DNA from: Exophiala sp. HKRS030
Taxonomy: Eukaryota; Ascomycota; Eurotiomycetes; Chaetothyriales; Herpotrichiellaceae
Reading direction: 5' to 3'
NCBI GenBank assembly: GCA_023897205.1
Contig: JAHWDD010000007.1
Location: forward strand, 1,054,001-1,118,000
Length of the DNA stretch: 64,000 bases
A program made the position numbers and the translations under genes. Under the pieces are notes generated by a model. That model saw nothing but the letters and a program-made list of their open reading frames with translations, searched no databases and was not told the DNA's origin. Below, in pieces: positions 31,407-43,422 of the stretch (position 1 is the first letter of the stretch; the number at the start of each line of letters is the position of its first letter).

Positions 31407-34400
31407 ATGGCTTCGGTGACGTTGGACGCCTCTCTGGTGGAACTTGCCCAGTATGTTCCGTGCGCCGAAGGCTGTGTTGGCAATATCATCTAACTATTGC
31501 AGTTTTTTGCCGATGGAAAAAGTGCCAGACAAACTTCATTGTGCCACATGCCAGAAAATCAATCTCGACGCCTACAAAACATCATGTTGTGACGAGTCAA
31601 TATGCGAGTCTTGTTAGTCAGGTCGCATGTGGGTTGAAAAATTCATGTCTAATTGAACAACAGGTTTTACTCAGTCTTGCGATACCAGTTGCCCCAAATG
31701 CGACCACAAGCCATTCACGGCCGACACATGCAAACAACACCGTTCAATGCGAAATACAGTCAAGGCTTGGTTGAAGTTGCAACAGAAAGAAAAGGCAGAG
31801 GAACTGGTCAAAACCACTGCTACCGATGAGACTCCACAGTCCAACACGAAACAAGAAAGCCTCGAAGAGAACATTCAGGAGGAGACGCCTGTGGTTGAGC
31901 CAACCATAGAACCGCCAGTTAAAGAAGGCGACAGTGAAGACGCGGCTGCTCCTGCTGATATCCTGCCATCGATAGAGGTACATTCATTCACTTCTTTGAT
32001 TTATTCAATCTCTAACCGCTGCCAGGATCATGACCTCGAAGATGCTGAACACCTAGACGATGACATCGATATTCAAGTAGACCTGGATGATGACCATCGT
32101 GAAATACCTTTGCAGCCTGTCAAAAGCATCGAATCTTCTACCGTTGACCAAATTGCGCCTCCGACTGGTCCAAGGGCGCAGGCACGCGAGCAGTTCAACT
32201 CGGACTCTGATAACATGGGTGGAATGGATTTTCAGAACATGATGAATGGCATGAACAACATGGACATGAATCAGATGATGCAGATGATGGCGGCTAATGG
32301 AATGGGCGGTTTCAATCCAATGATGGGTAAGTTTTCTTCGAAGAATTTCTTCGACATGTGCTGATAATACGCAGGAATGCCTATTGGGATGAATCCAATG
32401 TCGTCCGGTATGTTTGGCGGTTTCGGGGGTTCGAAGGGCATGAATGGAATGAATGCTATGAACATGGGAATGAACTTCAATCCAAATCAAGGCATGTTCT
32501 GGAATAATCAAAACAACAGTATGTGGCAGAATAATAATGCAAATGCATTTCCGAATGCCATGGGCGGTGACTTTGGCCCAAACTATGGTTTCAATGGCGA
32601 CTTCCAACAATCTTACTCCAATGGTGATTTCCAAACTGGTTATTATCGTGGCTACGGTCGTGGTCGTGGTCGGGGTCGTGGAGGTTACGGTAGAGGTCGT
32701 GGTAACTTCTATCAGTTTTCTCAATTCCAGCAGCAACAGGGATATTTTAACGGCCCCGATCAACACAATATAAGGCCCGTGACAACCGAGGATCGTCCCA
32801 ATGACACTCCAAACGATCAGAGAAATTCCAACAAGCTCGATGATACGACACACGAAGATGCTGAATTTGCCCCGGGTGGTCAAGACGAGGTCCAAGAAGC
32901 TCTTGGAGAAGATTATCAGAAGCAAACGGTCGAGGAGAAGCAGACGGATGATACGGCTACGGCTGCTGATGACACTGCCCCAGAGCTTGTTGACAATGAA
33001 CAGAAGAATGGGACTGAAGATCAAGCAAGAAGCGAAGAATATGCACCTATTGAGACATTTGAGTCGAGAACAGTGGACCGCAGAGACACTAATGGGGGTG
33101 TTGACGCGAAAATGGTCCCGGAAGCTTACAGTGAAGATCTTAAAGGACCCATGCCGCCTCCGACCGCGCCTCTAGGCCCATCAGCCCAATATGGAGTTCG
33201 AGGTCATGGTAGATTTTCATCTCGTGGTCGTGGATCGATGTCCATGCCGAATGGACATTTCGCCTCATCAGTAAAGCCGTTCACCCCCCCTGCCGAGGCA
33301 AAAGGGGTTGGTATTGTAGGTGCGCCAACAGGTCCTAGAGCGATGCGTGACCCTCCTGCAGCTCCTCCAGCCCCTTCAAGGCCAGATTCACGTACGTCAG
33401 GATCAGGTTTTCAGATCATGGGCAGAGCGTCCAAGACACAAGCACCACGATCACGGTCCCGTGAGAGCGAAAGGATCTCAAATCGAGACATTGAGGAAGA
33501 TGCTATTGAAGATCGATCCAGGAGACCCTCAAGACAAGACAGCTACGCCAACTCGAGGCAAGACGTCGACGAGCAAGACTACCATGACGATCGCGATAAG
33601 GACAAGCGATCTAGAAAGTCGAATCGAGCTGACTATGATGACTATGACCGAGACCACCAAGATCTATCTCGACCAGAGTCTATTGACCACAGATTATCAA
33701 GACGAAGTCGTGATGAAAAGGACAGGTCATCAAAGTATCGATCATCAAGATCCAGACGATTTGATGAAGTCGATAGTAGCGGCGACTACGAAATGGAAGA
33801 TCGCGAGGATCACTACGCCGAAAGCAGGAGTAAACACCGGAGCAGCAAGTCTTCAAAGTACGACGAGCGGGAGCGTGACCGAGATGAATACCGACGCGAG
33901 AAAGGTCGCGAGCGAGATCGGGATAGGGATCGAGATAGTCATCGGGAGAGAGATGACAAGCCACGCGAACGTGACCGAGACCGCAAACGATCCCGACATG
34001 ATCGACATCGTGAAGATGAGAAGAATTACAACAACGATTATGACTACGAACACGATACACAAGATCAAGAATCACGGCACCGTTCACGGCGGCACAAAAA
34101 GGATCATCATCGTGAGATGGACGATGGGAATGACCGTGTCACGGCTACGAGTACGAACGAGCGCTCATCACATCGGTCGACACCTTCAGTACAACAACAT
34201 ATCAATACGGAGCCAGAGAAGGATCCACATACTCTGGAGCGTGAGGCTAGAAACCGTGAGCGAATGTTGAAAGAGCAACAGCGGCGTGAGAAGGCAGCAA
34301 AAGCAGGTGGTGGTGGTGGTGGTGGCGGTGGCGGAGGGCGAAGAGTCACGTACAAATATGAAGATGAGCTTGAGAGAGGGTTGATGGATGGTGAGAGAGC

Positions 34401-34419
34401 GACTTCACGATGGAGATGA
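31407..34419 (+). CDS. RING-type zinc protein with Met/Asn-rich, RGG and arginine-rich regions
   Basis: Five exons: 31407-31450, 31503-31612, 31664-31977, 32026-32326 and 32375-34419, with introns of 52, 51, 48 and 48 nt, give 937 aa. The third intron is a multiple of three and open, but its CTAAC branch and CAG mark it as an intron. Residues 24-66 form a RING (C28, C31, C43/C44, C49, C52, C61, C64) split over the first three exons, resembling the RBBP6/Mpe1 RING. Then come an acidic linker, a Met/Asn/Gly-rich prion-like tract, an RGRGRGRGGYGRGRG box near residue 360, and a C-terminus of RD/RE/RS dipeptides ending in 11 Gly. An RNA-processing role is likely but inferred; the DWNN domain and zinc knuckle of true Mpe1 are absent. 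Confidence 0.85.
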
Positions 34420-35609
34420 ACGAACATCGGATGGTGGAGCGCGCTTAACAACACCAGACGCTGTAGCCATCGAGTTCAAAATCAAATCATGGCCAAAGCT
34501 AGAGAAAGTGATTTCTCCATTCATATCTCTCATTAAGCCCATACCCAGCCGGGGCAGAAAAAGACAATCTGGTATTGAGGTGGACAATTTGATCATCACA
34601 TCAGCCCAACCTTTTCACAATCCATACCGGGAATAGGAAGATGACCAGGAGCTGCAGAAGTCATCCACCGACAGACAGTCATCTCGAGTCACACGGTTCA
34701 ACAACACTGTACGATCGGCGGGCGGGTGGAGAGGTCCCAACATAGAAGACCCGTAAAGGGGGATGGCCAAAGACGCACCGGAGGAATCAGAAGAAGAACA
34801 GCAAAAAGGAAAATAAACAAAAAGAGAAGACAGAATCCTGCCGACGACAGTCGCAATACACGGCCCAAGCCATCATGTTCGGTGTCCGGTGCTACGTACA
34901 AGCTCGCGAAAAGAGCCATCCTTACAAGCTCTTACCTCCTCTCACCTCTGTCGGAGCAAATCACAACCAACTTTTCTTGCTTCATTGAGTTGGTTGGTTG
35001 TTTTCAGTATTCGATATACACCCCAAAACACACAAGAATTCCTTTTTGATAGAGGGGTAACAACAAACCATGGCATGGCAGGAAGGGCAAGGGAAGGGAT
35101 GCAAATTGGATGGGAGGAGCCAAAAATCACTCAGTGGTATCTCGGACGGTTGAGTCCTGGCAACATTACTGTACCTGGTACTTTTTCTTTGTTTTCTTTT
35201 TTGCTGCCAAAAAGAGAAAAACCGGGGGTGGCCATGGTCTTTGTAGTTGTGTGAGAGCATGCATGCATGTAAGAATACGAAGGAGCAAGAGGTACCTCAG
35301 TAATTGAAACTCTCCAATCGTACAGGTACTTAACCTATCTATCTGAGATCAGGACCTGGAAGGTAACACATCATAAATCCCTTGAGACTTTCTACGGATG
35401 CCCCTCGTCTCCTTTCTGCGCCAATGTGCACTCTTGATCACTCGTTTGTTGCACAAACATATATACACTCTGGGGTACGAGGTGACACAGGCTACCTACA
35501 TATCCGGTATCGCGTAAACGCCGGACCAAATGAAGAGTTGGTATCTCGTCTGGGGAAAGACGATTCATGTGGTCAAGTATGTGTGGACGCTCAACAAGCG
35601 TTCGAGGTT
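34420..35609. other. Convergent intergenic region
   Basis: This 1.2-kb region between two convergent genes has no supported gene. GAGGTACCTCAG, a short palindrome-containing string, occurs near 35290. Confidence 0.4.
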
Positions 35610-36557
35610 TCAAGACAAAACAGCAACCAACGCAAACATCCCCACGCCCACTCCGATTGTCGAGACACGGTTTACGAGTCTCGTGCCGGGTGAGGAGCCA
35701 CTGTGTGACGTCTGACTGGCACCGGCGGCTGCTGACGTCGTCTGGCTTGCACCCCCCTTTCCTGCCGCGCTGGACGTACTGTTCCCGCCGCTGGCAGACG
35801 TCGTCGCTGCTGCGGTCTCTTGAGAAGTCGAAGAAGAAGTCGAAGTCGAGGCGGCCGCCGTCGCCGTCAACGTTACGACCCCGCCGTTCGCCGTGACGAG
35901 TGCCGAATAGATTTCGTCGCTGCCGTCATTCGCATTGTTCGAGTACGAGTTGCCCCTGTCGAGACCGTTGGATGAAGAGTAGTCGACTCCGGCGCAGTCG
36001 GGTCGCCACGATCCCAGGTCGACGCCTTCGTCGACAAAGAAACAGTTGCCTCCGGGGACGAGGAGGCCGGCCGGGGACGAAGCGAGAGGGGAGCAGTCCG
36101 ATGATGTGTAGATCCGCACTGTTACACAACAACATGTCAACGTGTTTATCAGGACGTACACCTAAAAAGTCCGTACCGATCCAAAAATGATACACCAAAC
36201 ACCACAACAAAAAGAATAAAAGGTACCCGGACGAGGGAGCGATGCTGAAACGTATTGCCGAGCGCAACAGAAAACAGCAAAAATATACAAGCATGACGAT
36301 GATTGTGGACGAAACAAAACCGAACAAAACTTACATGTACACCCATCATCAATTTGATTCACATACACCGCCACCGTGCCGTTGGGAAGTTGGTGGCATG
36401 ACGTATCTGCCTGAAGAGCATTCGGATCATTGTAAGACTGAAAAGACGTGCCGGCGTTGCATGAAGAGTGTTCGAAGAATGTAAGCGCGGTGGTGGCACG
36501 AGCGACGTGTGGCGCAAGGAACGCCGTGAGTAGAGTTGCGACCTTGATTGCATTCAT
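35610..36557 (-). CDS. GPI-type surface protein, Ser/Thr/Ala-rich, 243 aa
   Basis: Two exons on the minus strand, 36557-36335 and 36118-35610, are separated by a 216-nt intron with consensus ends (GTAAGT...ACAG). The signal peptide is MNAIKVATLLTAFLAPHVARA; an upstream in-frame ATG at 36596 would spoil it, so I prefer 36557. The mature N-terminal half has six cysteines (SSCNAG, SCHQL, DDGC, SDCSP, GGNCF, PDCAG) typical of small disulphide-bonded cell wall proteins. A Ser/Thr/Ala tract follows, and then a hydrophobic C-terminus suited to GPI attachment (STIGVGVGMFALVAVLS). The role is unknown; cell surface location is inferred. Confidence 0.8.
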
Positions 36558-37175
36558 GGATCGAGACCGGACTCGAAAAAAGTCAGAGGGTGACATTGTA
36601 AAAAGGGAATGTGATTAAGTGCTCGTGGCAGGTGCAAGATTCGCGACCGATACTGATGATCAGTAAGGCATTCAGATAGGGAGGTATTTCCAGGTATATG
36701 CTGAAACTGAGGTGAGGTGTTTGGTTGCAGGATGAAAGTTTTGTAGAGCTTCCAGTATCTATACCACGCTTCGAGACATGGTAGGTCGACGACGACACCG
36801 AAAAACCTGCGTCATGCAGGGATCTTTATTTCTCGCGTGGTCGCGTTCGATAAAGAGATTTGGACATCTCGCGTAAAGAGAGCGAGTATGCACGAGGGTG
36901 GTAGGATAGTTGGTCATGGGTATCGTGGACCGCACAGACCGAATGTTTGTAAAATTGGGTATAACTGCCACATGAGTGTTGACACCAGTCAACTGACCCC
37001 ATTTCCAACGGCCTGAGATTGATCAGCAATCTCACAAGGCTTCTGGAATGTCAATCTCATTCATCAATTCATTGTGCTTTTCGACTTCGGGACCCTTTTT
37101 CATTCCTAGCCTTGCAGATAATGCCGCTAATACATAGATTGTTGCTGTTCGTTCCCCCCCTTGCTTCGTATAACA
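36558..37175. other. Intergenic region
   Basis: I see no gene, RNA or repeat here. Confidence 0.4.
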
Positions 37176-38324
37176 TCATCGTCTCCGAGATTTCGTCCAC
37201 ATGGCCACAAACTCCGTCTTGTCCTTAACCCCTAATCCGACTCTTTTGACTCGGCCCAGTCTAGCCAACGCCTCGGCAATCTTGTCTAGAAATGCTCGTT
37301 CTTCTTTGGTCGTGGGACCTTCGGAATCTTCACCACCCACAAGCGTGTCCGCGTCACTTCCTGTACCGTCAGATGCCAACGTGTCGAGATAATTTGTTGT
37401 GTACGACGATACTTTGGCGACCGCTGGTTCCGGACTTCGCTTTGACGTGTTATACACGGACTCGGCTATACGAATCCTTATGCAATGGCTCGGTCTACTG
37501 CACAAATTCCACATAAAGGTGAGGTAGGCATGTGGAATTGGTGTTGTGACATCTGCAGGTGTAAATCTCAGACTGACAGGAAAGACTTTGGTTCTTGGTG
37601 GTGTGTTCAAGAGACTGGGGCTCATAGGTAGGATGCCTCTCCCATTGGAAGTGGTACACTCGGGGAACACCACTAGTATGCGATCGGGGTTTCGTGCGAC
37701 TAGGGCCCCTATATCAACCAATTTGGCACCATCAGGAGGATTCGATTTCGGATGTGTAAATGACCGACATATAGCGGTGAAAAGGGAGATCGGTTCGACG
37801 AGTCTGGTATTCGGATATGTCGCTGCATAAATTGGGTCGAAGATAGCAGCCAGATATAAAGCATCGATGGGCGAAGCATGCGAAGATGCTATTACTGACC
37901 CAGCCTGAGGTATCCGAGTGCTGTTCTTCGCCAGTGACCTGTGGAATTTAGCACACACACGCCATGTAAGATGGGTGCGCAAACTCATACCCTTTCTTCA
38001 CTCCATCAATTTGCAAGTCAATCCACCATATCCCAGGGATTCCTAGTATACACCATAACGACGCCTTCCTCCCCAATACGCCTATAGGCATCCATTGTAG
38101 AACCAAAAAATATGATATTGCAAACATCAGAAGTAATGGGACTCGGAAGACAAAGAGAAAGGCATGGAAAGGTAGGGCAATGCCGGCGGGTTCGTGAGGA
38201 ATTGGAAGAAATGGTGCAATGCCAGAGCCTAAGCATACGGGTCAGCAACAGGCAACACAAGTGATTGCTCCTGTGGGCATATCCTAGACATACCTTTGTC
38301 GCGGAATTGCGAGAACTTCTCCAT
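37176..38324 (-). CDS. PlsC-family acyltransferase (Vps66-like)
   Basis: Three exons on the minus strand: 38324-38294 (31 nt), 38228-37991 and 37938-37176, with introns of 65 and 52 nt, give 343 aa. The N-terminus MEKFSQFRDK leads into a hydrophobic hairpin (ALPFHAFLFVFRVPLLLMF). Acyltransferase motif I is SSHASPIDALYL (HxxxxD), and motif III is FPECTTSNGRG, where most relatives have FPEGT. The protein belongs with fungal Vps66-type putative lysophosphatidate acyltransferases at the ER. The C-terminal 60 residues are charged and poorly conserved in type. The donor and acceptor lipids cannot be read from the sequence. Confidence 0.87.
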
Positions 38325-40701
38325 GGCGGGCTTGGGAGTGTACCTTGAAAAAAATGGCGAGGCTAGAGATTCAACGGAGGAGTCGGAATATATGAGAAAA
38401 GTATCGGAGCATGACCGTCAAAACGATCTTTCCATGAGATAACAAACCCAAGTGCTGGATTGATCCGAGTGGACAAAGAAATCAGCGCAGGCGAACTACC
38501 GGTACATGACAATAGAAGGCGCAGTTGGATGATATGGCCAGAGTTGGAGAAGAATCGCGTGTAATACTGTGGCGGATCTAAGATTCATTGGGCATGGTGG
38601 GAGAGTAGACTCGATGCAGGACACTGGTTCGTTGGTTTTGATGATACTGAGTTGGGTTGATATGAAGATGAAGAGAAAGAGCAAGACGAAGGATTTTCAC
38701 ATGCTCATGACCGCATCATCCAGTTTCCATTGCAGTCGTAGATAATCGCCGGATTTGGGTCGATGCTTCAGCTTTTGGGCGAGTCTTGGCAGTCAATTAA
38801 TGACCTTGACACTCTTCACACTACCATTTCCACGAACCTGGCAACTATATTTCTCGGCTTCATGCTGTATACTGGTACAGAATCTACTCGTCGCATCTCT
38901 CGCTACCGTACTCATTCGAGTATGTAGTGTCCTCTTCTCCCTGGTCTAGTGTCCTGGTGGGTCAACCCGCGGAACCGTATGTAAGGGACGCTCGGTGGGC
39001 ACAGAGAAAGTGCTTGTGTGGCATTGTGCAGGGGTCTGTGGCCCGTTGAGAGCCCTTGTCTCCCCTTCTTGTACCATGCAACAATCTTCGGATTTCTCGG
39101 GTCACCATGCCGCATGGTCATGTCCCTGTTGGCTCACATCATGCAAGGCGTGCATGGAACACTTTCCAGCCTGCTGGTTTGGCATGTGATAAATACCTCA
39201 ACGTTGATGCTTCACATGTGTTCGATCACAATCCTGTCTTCACTTACTAGGGATACCTCTCAGCAACCCCTGTTGCTCATTCAATGGCGTGTGCTCCACA
39301 TCAATGATTGAATGCCTATCTCGAAGTCCTTGTACCATGCGTGGATGATGGGCTTGCGCTGGAGTTCCAAACCGACTGGAACAAGGAGGTGAATGAGGGA
39401 GCAATGTTGTATCCCTCCATTCACTGGGAAGGATGAGTGCTTTGGAGGAAACTCGGCTTATTCCTGGTCTTGATGCCCCTCTTCCATACACATGGACCCG
39501 AGACAGATACAAGCATCGACAGAGACTTATCGTAAAGGGCGACGTTGCAGTCCTCTCAAGTGTAATTAACAAGGGCCTAATTCCGCGACTTCAGGATTGC
39601 AATTCCCCACCCCATTTTGAACGTCATTGAATCCCCTGTCAATACCACACATCGACCACTTGCAAGGATGGGTAAGCTCTTCTACCGATTCACACGTTAC
39701 CTAGGAGTCTAACCCAGAAGGCGATGACTCTAAATCATGCCGATCCAAATTGATACAAAACAAAATCCCGGCAACGGAGACATCGAACGTGTTGAAGCCG
39801 AAAACGAGCAAGGAGTTTGCGGCGTGGGCAGAATATATGGGCGAGGAGAAGGACGAAGCCTTTATCAGTTGGAAGAAGAGGATGGTGGAAAATGATTCTG
39901 CTCTAAAGAAGAAATGATCATTTGCGGCACCGATGCATTTCGAAGCTGAAGGAAAAGTTCTATCGCAAAGAGCCCCAACCAGGCAAATTGTTGAAGCCTC
40001 TTGGAAGAGACTGGTAATGGGAAATACTGCAGCCTTCCGACCATCGCACAAGCAAAGCGATATTTGTACAAGGCACTCCACCACTATTTTCGCCCTCATG
40101 ACTTATTTCTACTGACAAGGCATTTATCGTCTCAACTGCTCCATCCGCCCGCGCTTTCAAAGAACTTCAACATCTATCTGCGAAAATCTCGGCGTGCACC
40201 ATACGAGCGTCTTTTGACCAAAGCTCAACTTGCCGTCCAAACATTAGGCGTTCTGGGCGTAGTACGTTTTCCTACCCAATCTTCCGACATGCTTCTGTCT
40301 GCCGGAAGCGGTTGCACTGGTGATGGGCCGCGGGACTTTGCCAGGTCCGAGACTTTACACCCTTTAACCCTACTGTGCAGGGTCATCCAGAAACAAACCC
40401 ACAAACCAACGTGGCGAGAGGAATTCATCATCACCACATAAAATGATAGGTCGATGCATCAACTACCTACACAAACAGCGTTCTCGATTCCTCCACTCCC
40501 CACACTTTTGCCCCGGGATTGGGTGTATGACCACTCATTCGGCCCGCGGATCGAAACTGGAGCCTTGAGCAAGTTCCGGGGAAGCGAGGGACGCCACATC
40601 TCAGATCCATGGAACGAGTAATGGCCGTGCGATCTGTATAAGAGCATTGATGACCCTCGAGAAGAAGTACTGTGCAAGGCTTTCCTTCCACCTTGGAAAA
40701 C
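38325..40701. other. Longest intergenic interval (2.4 kb)
   Basis: No complete gene can be built here. Base composition is similar to the flanks, without A/T-rich RIP-like decay. It includes the coding-like tracts listed separately at 38763-39917; the last 250 bp form the MFS promoter. Confidence 0.4.
38763..39917 (+). pseudogene. Possible missed or decayed multi-exon gene
   Basis: Four coding-like tracts lie in order on the plus strand. Tract 1, 38763-38919, runs from ATG (MLQLLGESWQSINDLD) to a consensus GTATGT donor. Tract 2 is about 39149-39247 (AWNTFQPAGLACDKYLNVDA). Tract 3 is about 39309-39432 (VDDGLALEFQTDWNKEVNEG). Tract 4, 39705-39917, is 70 stop-free codons after an acceptor-like CCTAG, ending KKRMVENDSALKKK and TGA. 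I could not join them into one frame with good splice sites, and I recognise no family. Each could be chance; together they are suggestive only. Confidence 0.22.
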
Positions 40702-42627
40702 ATGACCAACTCTCCACACAAATCCACGACGGACATGGATTCCAACATGCTTCGACGAAGCCAACTAGAGGCTGACCTTGACAAAGGCACTGGTGTCTAT
40801 ATCGAGACAGATAAGCAGACCAATGACGCTCTGGAATATTTGACGCCGGAGCAGGAGGCCCTCCTAGGGCGAGCAATGTGTGTGGCCGAGCTTCCACTTC
40901 TGCAGGGTTGGTTTGAACACTAACCTGATGTCTGAACAGGCGAAAGGTCGACCTGCGCTTGGTGCCCATCCTGGGCGGCCTGTATGTCTTCTCTCTGGTC
41001 GACCGAAACAACTTTGGAGGTGCACGTGTTGCTGGGCTGGACGAGGCGACGGATCTGGAAGTGTCCAACAGGTCTTCCATTGCCAGTGAGTAAATTGGAT
41101 CTAGCGTCAAAGTCGCAGAGGATGTATAGAAAAGCTACTGACTTCCCTTTTCCAGTCTTGGTTTTCTACGTCGGCTATGTCATCTGGATGCTCCCGTCAA
41201 ACCTCGCTCTGCAGAGAGTTGGCCCTGCCAACTGGCTGTCTGCCCTGTGCGTTACTTGGGGAATCGTCACGTTATGTGTAGGCTTCGTCAGAGATTGGAG
41301 AGTTCTCTCAGTGTTGAGAGTCGTGTTGGGTTGTGTGGAAGCGGTTCGTGCAGTCAATGAACATGGCCGGCAAAGAGCCGGTTGAATTGATACTCCAGGC
41401 AGTGCTGACATTGCTAGGGCCTCTTTCCTGGTGCAATATACTTGCTGTCTTCTTGGTATCGAAAGTACGACTATCAGAAGAGGTATGTCGACAATATGCC
41501 AGATCAGACGGCACCGTGATCCCATGGGCTAACTCTGGCGACTTACGCAGAGCGGCCGGTTACTACTTGATTGGGCAAATGATCTCATCCTTCGGTAACA
41601 TCCTCGCGTACGGCTTGACTCAAATTGCCCACAATCCCGAGCGCGATGGATGGAAGTGGATTTTCATCGTAGAAGGGGCACTTACCATCGGATTTGGAGT
41701 CCTTGCATGGTTTGTCATACCAGATATGCCCTACAATGTCGAAAAGAACAAATGGTTGAGCACCGAAGAGAAGGATGTAGTCAAGCAGAGCCTGCTAAAG
41801 GACCGTGGAGACTTTGAAGAAAGTAAGGTCACCTGGAAGGTTATCAAGTCGATTCTGAAAAGGCCACACATGTGGGCATTGTGGGTTACATCCGACTCGT
41901 GCTGGGCACAGAATAAGAAGAAAGCTAATTGAGTCTCAGTGCAATCCTTGCCCTAGCTGGCGCAGCTGGGTCGTACAGCTTCCTCCTATTCCTGCCCATC
42001 ATCTTCCGAAAATCTCTTGGATACTCGATGCAGCTGTCCCTGATTCTCACGGCACCTCCGGCGGCCTTCGCCACGATGTACGCCTTTGGCTTGTCCTGGG
42101 CTTCAGACAAGATTCGTTTGCGAGGATACTTCGTTCTTGGGCATTGCACCATCACCATCGTCGGTCTTTGCATGATAGCATTCCCGTCATCGGGCCCAAC
42201 TCGTTTTGCTGGTTCCTTTCTGGGTCAGGCTGGATGCAGTGCGATGCTGATCTCTGCAAACGCCTGGGGAATGAACAACATCAGGACAGATGCAGAAAGG
42301 AATGTTTATTCTGCATGGGTGACTGGTATTTCTGCCATCGGTGGCATCTATTCTGCCTTGGTGTTCCGGCAACAGGTAAGACCGTGCGGCACCGCCGCCG
42401 AAACACTTTTTTTCTTCACCCTCCAACTGAATCTTTGGACTGATACCAGATGCCGTTTTCAGGATTCTCCAAGATACGTCCCTGGTGTGGTTGCCGTGGG
42501 TGCCATGGTTCTTTTCACGCTTATCCTGGTTGCCCTGACCATCATCTGGATGCGGTGGATGAATCGCAAGGCCGATCAGGGCAAGCTCCTCATTGAGGGA
42601 TCTAGAACCTTCAGGTACATCATTTGA
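40702..42627 (+). CDS. MFS anion:cation symporter (Dal5/Tna1-like)
   Basis: Seven exons: 40702-40877, 40940-41085, 41156-41343, 41418-41482, 41551-41880, 41940-42375 and 42463-42627, with introns of 59-87 nt, give 501 aa. All junctions restore the family pattern, for example RAM|RKVDLRLVPILGG, VEA|GLFPGAIYLLSSWY and QKR|AAGYYLIGQM. About 12 hydrophobic helices are visible, and LVDRNNFGGARVAGL matches the LDRxNxGNARVAG signature of the ACS family. That family carries allantoate, ureidosuccinate, nicotinate, pantothenate and related anions with protons at the plasma membrane. The substrate is open. It lies 0.8 kb upstream of a co-oriented PLP enzyme. Confidence 0.92.
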
Positions 42628-43422
42628 TCCGTGTGACTGGTCCTCCAGCCTTAGCAATTGCAATGGAGAGATGAAGATTTGTATGTTGGCGCAGACCATA
42701 GATGTGGATGCTAGCAGGTGATCGATCCCTGCATGCTAGACGTTAGTAGACTATTTGATGGAGGGCCTACGTTGATCGCAAGGAAGTATCAATAGTAGTC
42801 GCAATGCTCCATGAAAGGGAAATACATGTCATCCAGACCTACTATCCCGTTGCCGATGAGACAGAACCTCTACAGTGCCCTTGCGTAGCTATCGAACATG
42901 AATGTTCCGCGGTCCGAGAACCATCGGGCTGGGACGAGGAGACCCGCGGTTCCAAGCGAGCGAGAATCAGGAGAAGCATCAGCCAGAGGTGGTTGTCGGC
43001 AGATGTCAGTTGATACCTTAGGTCGGTATGCTCTAGTGGGGATAAATGTTTGAGTGGCCTTTCTATTTATTTCCATCTTTCCCAGCCTCTAGGGGCGACG
43101 ATGAGGTTGCCCGACGAAGTTGCCCGATGAGGTTTGCCGACGTTTCTGGGAGGTCCAAACGACTGGAGAAGAAGATGATTTCATGGGGCTGTTTGCGGCC
43201 TTCGCCGACGATGCCCAACATCTTCTCCTCATCATTGCATTGTATGTAGCCAAAGGGCGGGATTGTCCACCTTCCTCATTCAGCTTGTGAGTTATTTCTG
43301 GACTACTTCAATTCTTCCAGAATTGTTCTGGCAAGACTCAGAACTTGTACTCTAAAGACAGGAAAATCTTCGAAGTATTGAACAGTTATACGAAAGACCA
43401 GTTGAGCATCACTGACAATATC
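42628..43422. promoter_or_regulatory. Intergenic region upstream of the PLP enzyme
   Basis: It includes a 69-codon open frame at 42804-43013 without supporting features and the 13-bp tandem repeat described separately. No gene is supported. Confidence 0.4.
43103..43141. repeat. Three tandem 13-bp units
   Basis: The units GAGGTTGCCCGAC, GAAGTTGCCCGAT and GAGGTTTGCCGAC follow each other with exact 13-nt spacing and one or two mismatches each, 280-320 bp upstream of the PLP enzyme start. Confidence 0.7.

Noticed and set aside
31978..32025. Reading the third RING-gene intron as coding, since it is open and 48 nt long
   Set aside because: It has GTACAT at its start, CTAAC and CAG at its end and a composition unlike the acidic flanks, so splicing is more likely.
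32053..33024. 323-codon minus-strand open frame opposite the RING gene
   Set aside because: It crosses two introns and a Met/Asn/Gly-rich coding region; its Ile/Leu/Val-rich translation is the complement of those codons.
33320..34270. 316-codon open frame in another plus frame of the RING gene
   Set aside because: Arginine-Asp/Ser codon repeats keep alternative frames open; the annotated frame continues the spliced RING protein.
41875..41939. GTTACA donor for the fifth MFS intron
   Set aside because: It gives the wrong phase. GTGGGT at 41881 keeps the frame and yields a continuous membrane helix (MWAFAILALAG).
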